Shown one piece after another: positions 1 through 9,113 of a stretch of 64,000 nucleotides of DNA. Within the stretch, counting starts at the first letter, position 1, and the number at the start of each line of letters is the position of its first letter. The stretch lies in contig JABSQZ010000003.1 of NCBI GenBank assembly GCA_013215505.1, positions 62,001 to 126,000 of the forward strand, written 5' to 3'. The DNA is from Oceanospirillaceae bacterium (lineage in GTDB: Bacteria > Pseudomonadota > Gammaproteobacteria > Pseudomonadales > Balneatricaceae). The position numbers were made by a program, and so were the translations under genes. Below the pieces are notes generated by a model. The model saw only the letters and a list, made by a program, of their open reading frames with translations. It was not told where the DNA came from and ran no database searches.

Positions 1-1
1 A

Positions 2-673
2 GAACTGTCGATGAGTCGTGCAGAAAAATGGAAAGTGATGCGCGGTGTCGCACTACCTGTAGCAGTGGCCTTCACTGTATTGGGCAGTATCTATGGCGGT
101 ATTGCCTCTGTCACCGAAGCCGCCGGAGTTGGCGTAGCAGGAATCGCCTTGTCTACCTGGGTGCGCGGCGAGCTCAACTGGAATCTGATGCGTGAAAGCG
201 CCAAGCAGACTATGCGTACCTGCGGCATGATTATCTGGATTGGCATCGGCGCCACTATGATAGTGGGCGTATACAACTTGATGGGCGGCATGCGCTTTGT
301 AGAGAATTTAATTCTCAACTTCGGCGACGGCAGTCCTCTGTCTATCTTATTGTTGATGATGGCGATTCTATTCTTATTGGGGCTGTTTTTGGACTGGGTA
401 GGCATAGCATTGCTAACCATGCCCATCTTCGTACCGATCATTATTCAACTAGGTTACGATCCGATTTGGTTTGGGGTAGTGTTCTCGATGAATATGCAGA
501 TATCATTCCTGACCCCACCCTTTGGACCCGCCGCATTCTACCTAAAAAGTGTCGCACCCCCTGAGATAACCTTGGCGCATATTTTCCGCGCGGTGTTGCC
601 TTTTATCGGCTTGCAAGTCATCGCCTTAACGTTACTTGTCAGCTTCCCGGTGCTTGCTCTATGGTGGCAATAA
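2..673 (+). CDS. dctM: TRAP transporter large permease, C-terminal part (gene starts upstream of the window)
   Basis: The frame is open to the left edge, so this is the C-terminal half of a longer gene; complete DctM proteins are about 430 residues. The visible part has several strongly hydrophobic helices, a TEAAGVGV stretch, a GLFLDWVGIALLTMP segment and an ending with FLTPPFGPAAFYLKSVAP, all typical of the DctM large membrane subunit. In the inner membrane DctM with DctQ and a periplasmic binding protein DctP imports organic acids using a sodium gradient. The substrate cannot be told from this subunit. A good intrinsic terminator follows about 50 bases after the stop, so this is the last gene of its operon. 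The ATG at 11 is an internal methionine, not a start. Confidence 0.9.
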   Translation, partial: ELSMSRAEKWKVMRGVALPVAVAFTVLGSIYGGIASVTEAAGVGVAGIALSTWVRGELNWNLMRESAKQTMRTCGMIIWIGIGATMIVGVYNLMGGMRFVENLILNFGDGSPLSILLLMMAILFLLGLFLDWVGIALLTMPIFVPIIIQLGYDPIWFGVVFSMNMQISFLTPPFGPAAFYLKSVAPPEITLAHIFRAVLPFIGLQVIALTLLVSFPVLALWWQ

Positions 674-723
674 CCTACCAGTTGGCTTAATCCGCCAAAG
701 ATATAACAGCTAGGTCCGGATAA

Positions 724-772
724 GGGCATAAGATATAGGTTAAATATTCAGCCTTCTTTTATGCCCTTTTTT
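724..772 (+). terminator. Intrinsic terminator after the TRAP operon
   Basis: GGGCATAA (724-731) pairs with TTATGCCC (759-766), with extra pairing inside the loop, followed by six T. It lies 50 bases past the dctM stop on the same strand. Confidence 0.8.
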
Positions 773-1190
773 AGTGGGCAATGATTTTTCTTGCTTGAAT
801 AAAATCAAAGAATTAGTGGGTGTTTTATGCGAAGTCACGACAAAAAAATGCCTATTGAACAATGTCACACTTAATAAAGGAGCTATCAGGGATTGTTTTT
901 TATTGGCTGCAGTATGATTGCTGGACTGCGATAGTCTAAAACGGTCTGATTTTCTGACGTATACTCAATAGTTATGTCAGATCATTGATTTTAATAAAAT
1001 ATATAATTAATTTTTTCCATCTACCCCATAAATACATCGGTTCGTTTTCAGTAAAATAGCGCCAAAATCACTTTGAATTATTATAGGCTTTGTATGACTA
1101 TTATAATGGCCAGGTCCAGCCGTTAGTAAGGTTGATTAGATAGCGATGAATCTGTGATTGGAAATCGACTGTATCGGACAACAGCAGTTA
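773..1190. other. Intergenic stretch without a recognised gene
   Basis: About 420 AT-rich bases between the TRAP terminator and the repeat at 1191. No open frame with a ribosome site or recognisable product was seen. Confidence 0.5.
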
Positions 1191-1331
1191 TTCTCATAGT
1201 CCGAATGAAACACTTTTTATGCCCCCCATTAATATATCGATTTGCATGTTTAACTTTACCCAATATTTATGCTCGTGAAAGGCTGTATTGTATTGGCACT
1301 CTTGAAGATAGACTGGCACTGCTATTAAATG
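1191..1331 (+). repeat. Dispersed repeat copy 1 (partner at 52,561-52,703), coding-like
   Basis: About 140 bases here align by eye at roughly 75-80 percent with 52,561-52,703 in the same orientation. In both copies one frame reads nearly the same peptide: FACLTLPNIYARERLYCIG here and FASLALPNLYASERLYCIG there, both followed by TLEDR, two varying residues and LLLN. Many of the differences fall in third codon positions. This suggests the remains of a small conserved gene rather than a neutral repeat. In copy 1 the frame is open from 1154 to 1336 (60 codons) but has no convincing ribosome site. Confidence 0.6.
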
Positions 1332-1438
1332 TTTAATTATACAAACAGGGTGTTGAATGGAATTTACAGAACATCAGGTATTCGAGATAAATACTGATGC
1401 TAAGATTTTAGATTATCGTGATGAAAGGAGAGAGCCTA

Positions 1439-1837
1439 ATGTCGATACATAAGTTGTCATTTGGTGAAATCACCATACTCAAGCTTAATTTAGCTGAGGT
1501 CATAATTGACAGTGATGTTGTAATGGATTTGGAAATGGTTGGCGAATATCATCAATTCCTTCTCACTCACCTTAAGCATCCTTTTAATTTGTTAATCAAT
1601 AAGGTTCACCAGTACACTTATACCTTTGAAGCTCAACAACTTCTAGCTGCACTACCCCAAATCAATTCAATGGCTGTGGTCGCATATAACTCTGTCACTG
1701 AAAAATCTACAAAATGCCTTTTTCTCATTCCCAGAGCTATCCCATGGAATATACAAGTATTCAAAGAGCGTAAAACTGCATTGGACTGGTTAGTGAGTAT
1801 AGAGCAACAATCTAATCGGGTAGCCGAGATTCTCTAA
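1439..1837 (+). CDS. STAS/SpoIIAA-like hypothetical protein
   Basis: A 132-residue soluble protein. The start is placed at the ATG at 1439 because GGAGAGAG lies 6-13 bases upstream; in-frame starts at 1418-1421 lack such spacing. The body reads HPFNLLINKVHQYTYTFEA, then a SMAVVAYNS strand and WNIQVFKERKTALDWL at the end. This resembles a family of short SpoIIAA/STAS-like proteins best known from Bacteroidetes and some gammaproteobacteria, whose role is unknown. A 31-codon reading frame (1356-1452) overlaps its start and may be a leader or nothing. No operon partner is seen. Family placement is from memory of the fold pattern, not from a search. Confidence 0.6.
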   Translation: MSIHKLSFGEITILKLNLAEVIIDSDVVMDLEMVGEYHQFLLTHLKHPFNLLINKVHQYTYTFEAQQLLAALPQINSMAVVAYNSVTEKSTKCLFLIPRAIPWNIQVFKERKTALDWLVSIEQQSNRVAEIL

Positions 1838-2134
1838 CCCCACAACATCCTGCATGCGGTTTCGCACAGGCGTTCACTTAGAATAGAGAAGCTTAATCCA
1901 AGCATCATATTGCGATAATTTATCGTTTTAAAATCGTCTGCAATGTGTCAGGTTTAGCCGTTACCGAGACTGACTTGCAAGCGCTGAATCTTCGGTTGGC
2001 GATGACGGCTACCGAGCACTCTCAGGAAATTACAATTTTATACCAACAGGTAATCGCATATCGTTGTCGGTGCATCAATGTTGTGATTTTATGAGAACTA
2101 TTGCTAACCGAGCGTTAAGCACATCTCTTATTTT
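1838..2134. other. Intergenic, no gene seen
   Basis: About 300 bases between the STAS-like gene and the small minus-strand frame; nothing recognised. Confidence 0.5.
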
Positions 2135-2353
2135 TTACGCTAGTTGTTTAACGTCATCGATTTCACCATAGATATGTTTGATCATATCCTTCTTTAACTG
2201 CTTGATTTCGTCTTCGATAATGACGGTCAAAGCCATAGCTAATTTGTCTTTCATTTCCATTGAAAGTGGAATCCTACCGTGCAGGGAATGGACATACTCA
2301 ATGTAGTGCACTTGCATATCCAAAGCGAACTGTAAGCTTTTGAAATCATTCAT
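2135..2353 (-). CDS. Small hypothetical protein (72 residues)
   Basis: A short, mostly helical, charged protein with FALDMQVHYIEYVHSLHGR near the start and KDKLAMALTVIIEDEIKQLKKD later. The ATG at 2353 is preferred to a TTG two codons upstream; the ribosome site is weak. It stands alone, flanked by long AT-rich tracts. The amphipathic heptad-like pattern and lack of low-complexity argue for a real gene, but I recognise no family and assign no function. Confidence 0.4.
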   Translation of the reverse strand: MNDFKSLQFALDMQVHYIEYVHSLHGRIPLSMEMKDKLAMALTVIIEDEIKQLKKDMIKHIYGEIDDVKQLA

Positions 2354-2359
2354 TATCAA

Positions 2360-3015
2360 TATCCATATTTATAATGTAGACGTTTTATCAACTTCAAAAG
2401 CGTTTATAGCTAAAGTAACTCTCCATCCGTGGATTACATTACTTTATTAGGCAGAACTCACACTTTTTAGAAGTTTTTATATATCACTGGGACCGTTATT
2501 TTTTTAACTGGAAGCTAGTTAGTAATTATTCCCTTCATACACAATCATGTTTTTAATATGAAAAGTATCGTGGAATTTATGTATGAATATATAAATATGT
2601 TCAATAATTTATATTTTTAAGAATAAAAATTTTATCACCATTAATATCCTTTTTGCTAGAGTGGAAATAAACATACACTATTGATTTATTCATGAGGTTT
2701 AAAAAATCTAGTGGATTAAATAAGAGTCACTAATTTTCGGGGAGATTAACAATGGAGTGATTAAATGTGTTTTTTCGTCAATGAAAAAAAGACAGAGTAA
2801 CAAGAAAAATATAAACAACCAGAGATGAGGTTGGAGCAGATGTATTTAATTATATTGAGAATTTCTATAATTTAGAATGTCTTCATGGTACTAATACCGG
2901 ATCGACTCTAATGCAGTTCTAAAAGTAGTATTCTGAGAATTTAGTATTCTTAGAAATAGATAAGTGTCTAGAAAACTAGTGACTTACCGAAATATGCTAA
3001 ATAAGGACAGCGTTA
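2360..3015. other. AT-rich intergenic tract
   Basis: About 650 AT-rich bases upstream of the channel gene. No gene recognised; it presumably contains the promoter of the MscS gene. Confidence 0.5.
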
Positions 3016-5394
3016 ATGTTTGATATACAACCCTTTCACCTGGCTGCAAAGCTGCTGATATCTTTCTTCAATGTGTTAGTGATAGCTCTACTGCTAATTA
3101 GTTCTACTGCGATTGCCTCGGATAAAAATGTCACTGCAATGGATGAATTAATCCAGGCGGCTACCAAGGCAAACATTCAAATTATTGTATTGAATCCAAA
3201 TAGCAAAATGAATGCAGCACCAAAGGAAGTAGTGATTGATCAGCGCTCTGATTTGGCTAAGTTTCGTAAAAAATCTGATCAATTTAGAAATTCAGCGCAA
3301 GCTTATATATTATTACTTCCAGAAGCTCAAAAAGAAATAATTTCAGTCTTGCGATCCCGCAGCCCGGATGGTAGCAATTTATTTTATGTAGAAATGATTT
3401 TATATACACTGCTATTTTTTGCGCTGGGTTATGTCTTTACCCGGGAAACATACGGCAAGAGAATTGTAGGCCCTTGGTTCAGGTTAATTGCCAAACAAAA
3501 TACCAATCCGGTTGGGTATTCAGAAAAGCTGCCAATTTTAGTGATGAGATTTATACTCGGCGCCGGGGGTATGTTGCTGATCATGTTAGTCGCTTACATT
3601 TTAGATACTATCGTTATAGGAAAAGCGAAAACTGATACACAGATGCTCAGCATAGGATACATCTATGCATCGTTCGCCATGATCAATTTAGTTTCACTAT
3701 TATGGCGGATGATTTTATCACCCTTTCTGCCTGGGTATAGAATTCCCAAATTCCATCCAGATAATTTACAGACATGCACTGCAGCGGCTAAAAAGCTATA
3801 TATGTGGCTGTGGATAGGTGCAACCATGGGAATAATTTTCTACCTAACGGTCTCATGGTTAGGCGAACTAGGTGTTTCATCAACGAGCTACGGGGTACTA
3901 GATTTATACCTCACCGGTATTTCTGCGCTCTATAGTATTGCATTAATTCTTTGCAACAGAACTATTTTAACTGGCGCAATTTTACAGGGGAAAAAGATGC
4001 AGAGATTATCTATTCCCGCAAGAATGACCGCTAACTTCTGGGTTCCTTTCTCCATTGCGTACTTTTTCGTGGCCTGGCTTGATTTGGCTTACGATCTGAT
4101 CAATGGACATGCAACTCGACTGCCACTGATAGCCAGTACTTATTTCATTATTTTATCCGTGATTGTTGTCTATGCCATCGTCAGTTACGTCATCGAGCAA
4201 TTTTTTCAACGCAAAGGACAATTTATTCAGCGTCGATCAGAACAGCAGGATGAAATGTTAATGCAAGGTGGTGCAGAACAACCTCTGTTGGTAGGGGAAG
4301 AAATTCACAGTAGTCAGATCCGCGAGCAGCGAATGGTTGAATCCTCCATCTTAACTTTTGAGGATCTCGCCACCAGAGTTGCCTCTATGTTAGCGCTAAT
4401 CGCCGGATTTTATGCGCTACTCAATGTTTGGAATATCGATGACTTGCTGCACAGTAACACCCTTATTAACAATAGTTATGATGTCATCTTCGTTTTGTTT
4501 GCAGGTTACATCGGCTACAATTTTTTCAAAATATGGATTGATGACAAAATATCCGCCGAAGGTGGGCAAGTAGAGCTTTCACCCGGGGACGAAGGTGGCG
4601 CAGCGGGTGCCAGTCGAGTTGCAACATTGCTACCTCTTTTCAGGAATTTCTTATTAGTGCTCATTTTTGTCTCCGTCACCCTTATAGCCCTGATGGAAAT
4701 GGGAATTAATGTAGCACCGCTGTTCGCCGGTGCGGGTGTGGTTGGCCTGGCCATTGGATTTGGTGCTCAGACCTTAGTCAGAGATGTATTTTCAGGCGCC
4801 TTTTTCCTCTTCGATGATGCTTTTCGCAAAGGTGAATATATTGATTTGGGTGAGGTTAAAGGGACGGTGGAAAAAATATCTGTCCGCTCCTTCCAGTTGC
4901 GCCACCACTTAGGTCGTCTACATACAGTCCCCTTTGGTGAGATAAAGTTTTTGACTAACTATTCCAGAGATTGGGTCATGATGAAACTGCCACTGCGGGT
5001 AACTTATGATACGGATGTAGAAAAAGTTAGAAAGTTAGTAAAAAAGCTTGGCCAAAAACTGCTCGAAGACCCGGAACTCGGTCCTCAATTCCTGCAACCT
5101 TTGAAGTCACAAGGAGTCATTGAAATGCAGGATTCAGCGATGATAATCCGGGTAAAGTTTATGACCAAGCCCGGTGATCAATGGGTCATCAGAAAAACCG
5201 TGTATGCAAAAATTCGCGAGCTATTTATGCAAGAGGGGATAAAGTTTGCGCACCGGGAAGTGACAGTACGCCTTGCTGATAACCAACTGGATCAGCTGCC
5301 GCTGAAACAGAAACAACAGCTGGCGGGCGCTGCCGCGATATCACTCGAAGAGCCCCTGGTTGAAAATGATTTAGGCAATAACGATAAGCGCTAG
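3016..5394 (+). CDS. Large MscS-family mechanosensitive ion channel
   Basis: A 792-residue inner-membrane protein with a hydrophobic N-terminal signal (residues about 12-34), a short periplasmic part, then many membrane helices from about residue 120 on. The MscS pore and beta domain fill residues about 555-760: GAGVVGLAIGFGAQTLVRD is the pore-lining TM3, followed by FSGAFFLFDDAFRKGEYIDLG, VEKISVRSFQLR and VPFGEIKFLTNYSRDW. MscS channels open when membrane tension rises and release solutes on hypo-osmotic shock. The extra N-terminal helices make it one of the long multi-helix members, like MscK or YnaI relatives. AAGGA ahead of the ATG supports the start. It is monocistronic. Confidence 0.92.
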   Translation: MFDIQPFHLAAKLLISFFNVLVIALLLISSTAIASDKNVTAMDELIQAATKANIQIIVLNPNSKMNAAPKEVVIDQRSDLAKFRKKSDQFRNSAQAYILLLPEAQKEIISVLRSRSPDGSNLFYVEMILYTLLFFALGYVFTRETYGKRIVGPWFRLIAKQNTNPVGYSEKLPILVMRFILGAGGMLLIMLVAYILDTIVIGKAKTDTQMLSIGYIYASFAMINLVSLLWRMILSPFLPGYRIPKFHPDNLQTCTAAAKKLYMWLWIGATMGIIFYLTVSWLGELGVSSTSYGVLDLYLTGISALYSIALILCNRTILTGAILQGKKMQRLSIPARMTANFWVPFSIAYFFVAWLDLAYDLINGHATRLPLIASTYFIILSVIVVYAIVSYVIEQFFQRKGQFIQRRSEQQDEMLMQGGAEQPLLVGEEIHSSQIREQRMVESSILTFEDLATRVASMLALIAGFYALLNVWNIDDLLHSNTLINNSYDVIFVLFAGYIGYNFFKIWIDDKISAEGGQVELSPGDEGGAAGASRVATLLPLFRNFLLVLIFVSVTLIALMEMGINVAPLFAGAGVVGLAIGFGAQTLVRDVFSGAFFLFDDAFRKGEYIDLGEVKGTVEKISVRSFQLRHHLGRLHTVPFGEIKFLTNYSRDWVMMKLPLRVTYDTDVEKVRKLVKKLGQKLLEDPELGPQFLQPLKSQGVIEMQDSAMIIRVKFMTKPGDQWVIRKTVYAKIRELFMQEGIKFAHREVTVRLADNQLDQLPLKQKQQLAGAAAISLEEPLVENDLGNNDKR

Positions 5395-5874
5395 GGCGTT
5401 TTAATTTCGATCCTGTCAACTGTGCGAGTAAACACATTTACCATACTATTGAGCTACTATCTGGGGTGCGATTGTAAGTCTGGCTATCACACAGTGGAGT
5501 AGATTGGATAAATTGAAAAATTCCGAAGCAGCAACCGACCAACTTGATCTAAACAATAGATAGGGTAAAAATTCAGTTAAGAAACAACTCAAACAATGCG
5601 TCGAATTAATACAGAACGAATGCATATGAGTGGTCATATATTACTATATTGGGTTTGCAGCATTCCGGTTGACTGCATTATCTTAGCTTCCTTATCTGCA
5701 GTATCAGGCTGAACGCTAGGTATGAAATTAGCCTAGATCTATGCTGTTGTAAGGGCATTAGAAGTACTCAAATATTATTAGGCTAAGCGGACCAGCATCG
5801 GCGCTGTCTGCTATGTGCTAATTAATGTGGCTCCTTTCTATAAAATAAAGATGCCATTGCTGGGTAATAATTTT
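5395..5874. other. Intergenic, no gene seen
   Basis: About 480 bases between the channel gene and the broken lipoprotein gene; nothing recognised on either strand. Confidence 0.5.
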
Positions 5875-6419
5875 TTAGAGTGTAGTCCCTGTGCTAGATG
5901 GCGGCTTGATGAAATCTGAAAACATCAGTGTTGTTTGCAAAGCACTATCGCTTTCTCTGTTCAGCTCGCCAACAGTTATATTTTGATATGAAGATGTTGC
6001 CCATTTCGTAGTGACCTTGGTCATAGTTGTGATCGTACCTAGATGTTTTATATTTACTCCCATATCCGGGTAAGCTTTGAAACCTCCTGGTAGGGAGTCG
6101 ATTTTCTTCGAAAAATAAAAAGTATCTTCACCAACTACTATTGCAAGTGTTTGCATATATTCCGTTACGCTCAGATTAATTTTAATTAAATCATCCTAAG
6201 CTTTTTTACCTTTCAGATCGTTTTTTTGTGCTAGCGAAGATGGCACTCCACTAAGGTAGGGCAGCTCTCTTGCATAGGTATCACGGAATCGAGTAGTTAA
6301 CGCTGTATATTCAGATAATTTTGCAGACTCTTTGGCGTAGTCTGTCACTTCTTGTAGGTTATTACAGCCGCCTAAAATCCAAATTGTTATCAACGCGGAG
6401 GTGATTTAATTGGATTCAT
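5875..6419 (-). pseudogene. Broken lipoprotein gene (in-frame amber plus N-terminal frameshift)
   Basis: Two neighbouring frames on the minus strand (6393-6196 and 6156-5875) are in the same phase and are separated by one TAG at 6198-6196. Read through, they give one continuous protein: QEVTDYAKESAKLSEYTAL, then PYLSGVPSSLAQKND, the stop, DDLIKINLSVTEYMQTLAIV, DTFYFSKKIDSLPGGFKAYPD and KVTTKWATSSYQ. I recall this order from a family of small enterobacterial/pseudomonad lipoproteins. The start is damaged too. An ATG at 6419 gives MNPIK; the lipobox ITIWILGGCNN lies in another phase, so one base has been lost or gained. The C-terminal end after LQTTL looks altered as well. Amber readthrough is conceivable, but the second lesion favours a pseudogene. 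Confidence 0.75.
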
Positions 6420-6754
6420 TAGTTGATTCTCTATGTTGCAATTTTTTTGAGACAAGTTTTATTTAAAAGAGTTTTCAGAAATAATTTTGAGTATTCACTG
6501 TTATATTTTTACGACGAAAATGAGTTTGTTAAAGGTCAGTTAAATATTAATGTAATTTCTAATAGTTTGATTTAAAAAGATAAATTTTTATTCAGCGTGG
6601 GATTGTTGTATATTAATTGATCAGAAATAAAACGGTTTTCTTAGAAGTTATCCTACTGACAACTCGTTTCATGCTGAGCCAAATAGTGGCTTACCCTTAC
6701 AGCACCAAGAGAACAGGGGAGCTTAATCATAAAAATAATCAAAGGTGTAATGTC
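6420..6754. other. Intergenic region upstream of the patatin gene
   Basis: About 330 AT-rich bases between two divergent genes. The frame of the lipase is open upstream from 6617, but no good start or conserved sequence lies there. Confidence 0.5.
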
Positions 6755-7777
6755 ATGGCTTTAAAAATATTGTCTATCGACGGTGGTGGTATAAGAGGAA
6801 TCATTCCAGGGCAAATTTTAGTTACCCTAGAAAAGAAACTCCAAGAAAGATCGGGGAATCCTGATGCTAGGTTAGCTGACTACTTTGATATGTTTGCCGG
6901 TACAAGTACAGGGGCCATATTGAGCGCCGCATATGCTTGTCCTGGTGAGAATGGTAGGCCAAAATTTTCAGCCGAAGAGGCGGTTGGATTCTATCTAGAA
7001 GAAGGGGATGAAATTTTTGACGCTGGTGTATTACATTCCTTAGGATCGGTAGGAGGGTTTAATGATGAAAAGTATCCTGCGGATGATTTGGAGAGAGTAT
7101 TAAGAGACGCTTTTGGAGATATAAAATTAAGCGAATTAACAAAACCGACGTGTTTTGTTGCTTATGATATTAAAAAACGTACACAAGTAATATTTAATCA
7201 GGTTAGAGCCGGCAAAGACAAAGACGATTTTTTAGTTAGAGATTTATTAAGAGGAAGCTCAGCTGCCCCGACCTACTTTGAAACAGCTCGGGTATATTCT
7301 TGCCCGCCAAAGGCTAAACCATATGTTTTGGTTGATGGTGGATTGGTAGCGAATGACCCAGCATTATGTGCTTATTCAGAGGCACTGAAATTAAAAGATG
7401 AGACTGGAGAGAAAAGAGCGAACGGGCTTAAGGATATGATGATTTTATCCATTGGTACAGGGAAGGATTTGAAGAAGTATAAATACTCTGACGCAAAAAA
7501 TTGGGGGGTTGTGGGCTGGGCTAAACCAGTAATTGATATTGCCCTAGAGGGCGGTCCCCAAATGACTCAGTACCACATGAAAATGATAGCCTCTACAGTG
7601 GGTGACTCTAGTTATTTCAGAATTGACCCAGCGCTCAATGGGGCTTCACATGACTTGGATGATGTTTCATCGGAGAACCTGATGAAATTAAAAAAAGCAG
7701 GAGACGTAAATGCAGAAAAGTTCGATGAAACTCTAAATGCTGTAGTAAGTCTTTTGATAGGAGCAAACCTAACTTAA
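6755..7777 (+). CDS. Patatin-like phospholipase
   Basis: A 340-residue patatin-fold lipid acyl hydrolase. The oxyanion-hole motif DGGGIRG starts at about residue 8, the nucleophile elbow GTSTG puts the catalytic serine at about residue 51, and VDGGL puts the dyad aspartate at about residue 194. The ATG at 6755 is chosen because the conserved domain begins almost at once ([12 protein letters not shown]); the longer frame from 6617 adds unrelated sequence. There is no signal peptide, so it is probably cytosolic. Patatin enzymes of this size serve in lipid turnover, and some (CapV) are effectors of CBASS defence that degrade the membrane. No nucleotide cyclase lies beside this one, so a defence role is not supported here. 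Confidence 0.88.
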   Translation: MALKILSIDGGGIRGIIPGQILVTLEKKLQERSGNPDARLADYFDMFAGTSTGAILSAAYACPGENGRPKFSAEEAVGFYLEEGDEIFDAGVLHSLGSVGGFNDEKYPADDLERVLRDAFGDIKLSELTKPTCFVAYDIKKRTQVIFNQVRAGKDKDDFLVRDLLRGSSAAPTYFETARVYSCPPKAKPYVLVDGGLVANDPALCAYSEALKLKDETGEKRANGLKDMMILSIGTGKDLKKYKYSDAKNWGVVGWAKPVIDIALEGGPQMTQYHMKMIASTVGDSSYFRIDPALNGASHDLDDVSSENLMKLKKAGDVNAEKFDETLNAVVSLLIGANLT

Positions 7778-7802
7778 GCCCTTAACGGAAAACTAGGTGA
7801 AT

Positions 7803-7837
7803 GCATCGAAAGTCTTGAAACCAAAGATTTTCGATGC
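7803..7837 (+). other. Hairpin after the patatin gene
   Basis: GCATCGAAA pairs with TTTCGATGC, extended by TCTT/AAGA inside, 26 bases past the stop. No clear T tract follows, so it is an RNA hairpin (3' stabiliser or weak terminator) rather than a standard intrinsic terminator. Confidence 0.5.
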
Positions 7838-7966
7838 GTTATTGCCCGCATAAGATTTAGCACTAGGTTTAAGGCTAATAAAAGCAAGTGGCCTGTATCA
7901 AGACATTCCAAACAAGTATGAACATATGTAACTTTTATCAATTATATACATTGCCATTTCACTTAG

Positions 7967-7999
7967 AGACAGCCCTGCCAAGAAAGCGGGTCTTTTTTT
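7967..7999 (+). terminator. Weak terminator-like hairpin
   Basis: GAC-CCC pairs imperfectly with GGGTC around an 11-12 base loop and is followed by seven T. It is the first of three hairpin-plus-T-run signals within 220 bases. Confidence 0.4.
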
Positions 8000-8108
8000 G
8001 TCTGAACGAAGTTAAAATAAGGAAAAATCTTGTATAACTTAAGAGCTATGAGTAGTACTTTAGAAAGGTTGATACGCTAGTTATGTACTAGATAGTATCC
8101 CCTTTTTT

Positions 8109-8137
8109 ATCCCGCCTTGCAGCGGGATTTTTTATTT
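8109..8137 (+). terminator. Strong intrinsic terminator
   Basis: ATCCCGC (8109-8115) pairs perfectly with GCGGGAT (8122-8128) around a 6-base loop, followed by a T-rich tail. No annotated gene ends directly upstream. Confidence 0.75.
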
Positions 8138-8159
8138 TAATATTTGTGGGACTACCCAG

Positions 8160-8184
8160 AGCTTCGACCCGGCGAGGCTTTTTT
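8160..8184 (+). terminator. Intrinsic terminator
   Basis: AGCTTCG (8160-8166) pairs with CGAGGCT (8173-8179) with one G-T pair, followed by six T. It is the third hairpin-plus-T signal in the run that begins at 7967. Confidence 0.65.
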
Positions 8185-8208
8185 ATGCATATAGCCTGAG
8201 AACCCCCG

Positions 8209-8430
8209 ATGAAAATAACTGATATCACGGTTAATAAACTGTGTGAGGCTTTAGCTCGCCTAGGCTATGCCTTTTTTGACAACGGTAACTATAGTCACTC
8301 CTACGACTATTCAATGCCATGTAGTCAGGGGCTAGTCGGTAACTGAATGCGCTTTTATGATTCTGACAGTATCGATAAAACCGTCGTAATTCCAGGAGTA
8401 TCGACTACTTTCATGCCAAGAAAAATCTAA
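8209..8430 (+). pseudogene. Possible small broken gene with an internal TGA
   Basis: A single phase runs from ATG 8209 to TAA 8428-8430 with only one stop, TGA at 8344-8346, directly followed by ATG. The two halves read MKITDITVNKLCEALARLGY... and MRFYDSDSIDKTVVIPG... and together have normal composition. This fits a 73-codon gene broken by one nonsense change, or a remnant of a larger one. Its end overlaps the 3' end of the opposing TlpA-like gene by four bases. I do not recognise the family. Confidence 0.35.
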
Positions 8431-9062
8431 GCATGCTCTTGTAAATGGCTGATCAGCTGATCGATATCAATGTGGAACCCGTCATACACAACCATCCCAT
8501 TTGGATCAATTATCGTCACCCAAGGAGTACCGCCAGTGCGGTAAGATACCATTGTCTTGGGGAAACGTCCGGGCGCATTATGCGGCAAACTGGAATCGCC
8601 GGGATCGTGCCCAAAAGGTAAATTCAGATCATAGCGTAGTTGATTTTTTCGCAGCGCCTCGGCGTTATTAACCGAGTGCCCTTCGAAAGTGGTTTGGATC
8701 ACTGCCGCAACTATCTTGCTATCATCCGGGAACGCAGCTTTGAGCTTTTGTAGATTTGGGAACCCTACCGAGTGACAAGCCGGGCACCAGTCCTGAAAGC
8801 ATTTGAGATAAATCCACTTACCCCGATGTTCGGCCACGGAGAAAGGGTTGGTGGTTTCACCATTACCATCGATCCAATAAGGTACGCTTAGCGGCGGCGC
8901 CATTTTCCCAACAATCCCTCGCCTTGACTCCGCTTGGGTCATCCCCGCAAGGCCAAAGGTACCAATACTTACTGCCCTCACTGCAGCTGACTTGATAAGC
9001 TGGCGTCGAGTAAGGGATTGTTTATAAAGTAAAACTTTTTTGTTCTCTTGCGGGTCAGCCAT
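8427..9062 (-). CDS. TlpA-like thioredoxin-fold protein with Tat signal
   Basis: A 211-residue protein with a twin-arginine leader (LTRRQLIKSAA, residues about 17-27) and a following hydrophobic stretch ending near TQAES, so it is probably exported folded by Tat. The mature part is a TlpA/ResA-type thioredoxin fold: KWIYLKCFQDWCPACHSVGFP carries the WCPAC redox pair at about residue 92, and GTPWVTIIDPNGMVVYDGFH is the cis-Pro region and end strands. Such proteins reduce or shuffle disulfides in the periplasm or act as peroxiredoxin-like reductases. It points toward the truncated ABC ATPase gene but on the opposite strand. Its upstream region coincides with the break in that gene. Confidence 0.85.
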   Translation of the reverse strand: MADPQENKKVLLYKQSLTRRQLIKSAAVRAVSIGTFGLAGMTQAESRRGIVGKMAPPLSVPYWIDGNGETTNPFSVAEHRGKWIYLKCFQDWCPACHSVGFPNLQKLKAAFPDDSKIVAAVIQTTFEGHSVNNAEALRKNQLRYDLNLPFGHDPGDSSLPHNAPGRFPKTMVSYRTGGTPWVTIIDPNGMVVYDGFHIDIDQLISHLQEHA

Positions 9063-9113
9063 AATAGTCTCTGCAATTTAATGAGTAACCGATAGACTCA
9101 TTTGCCGAGCTAA

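Noticed and set aside
6755-7777. CBASS operon with CapV effector
   Set aside because: The patatin fold would fit CapV, but there is no CD-NTase, cap2 or cap3 gene beside it.
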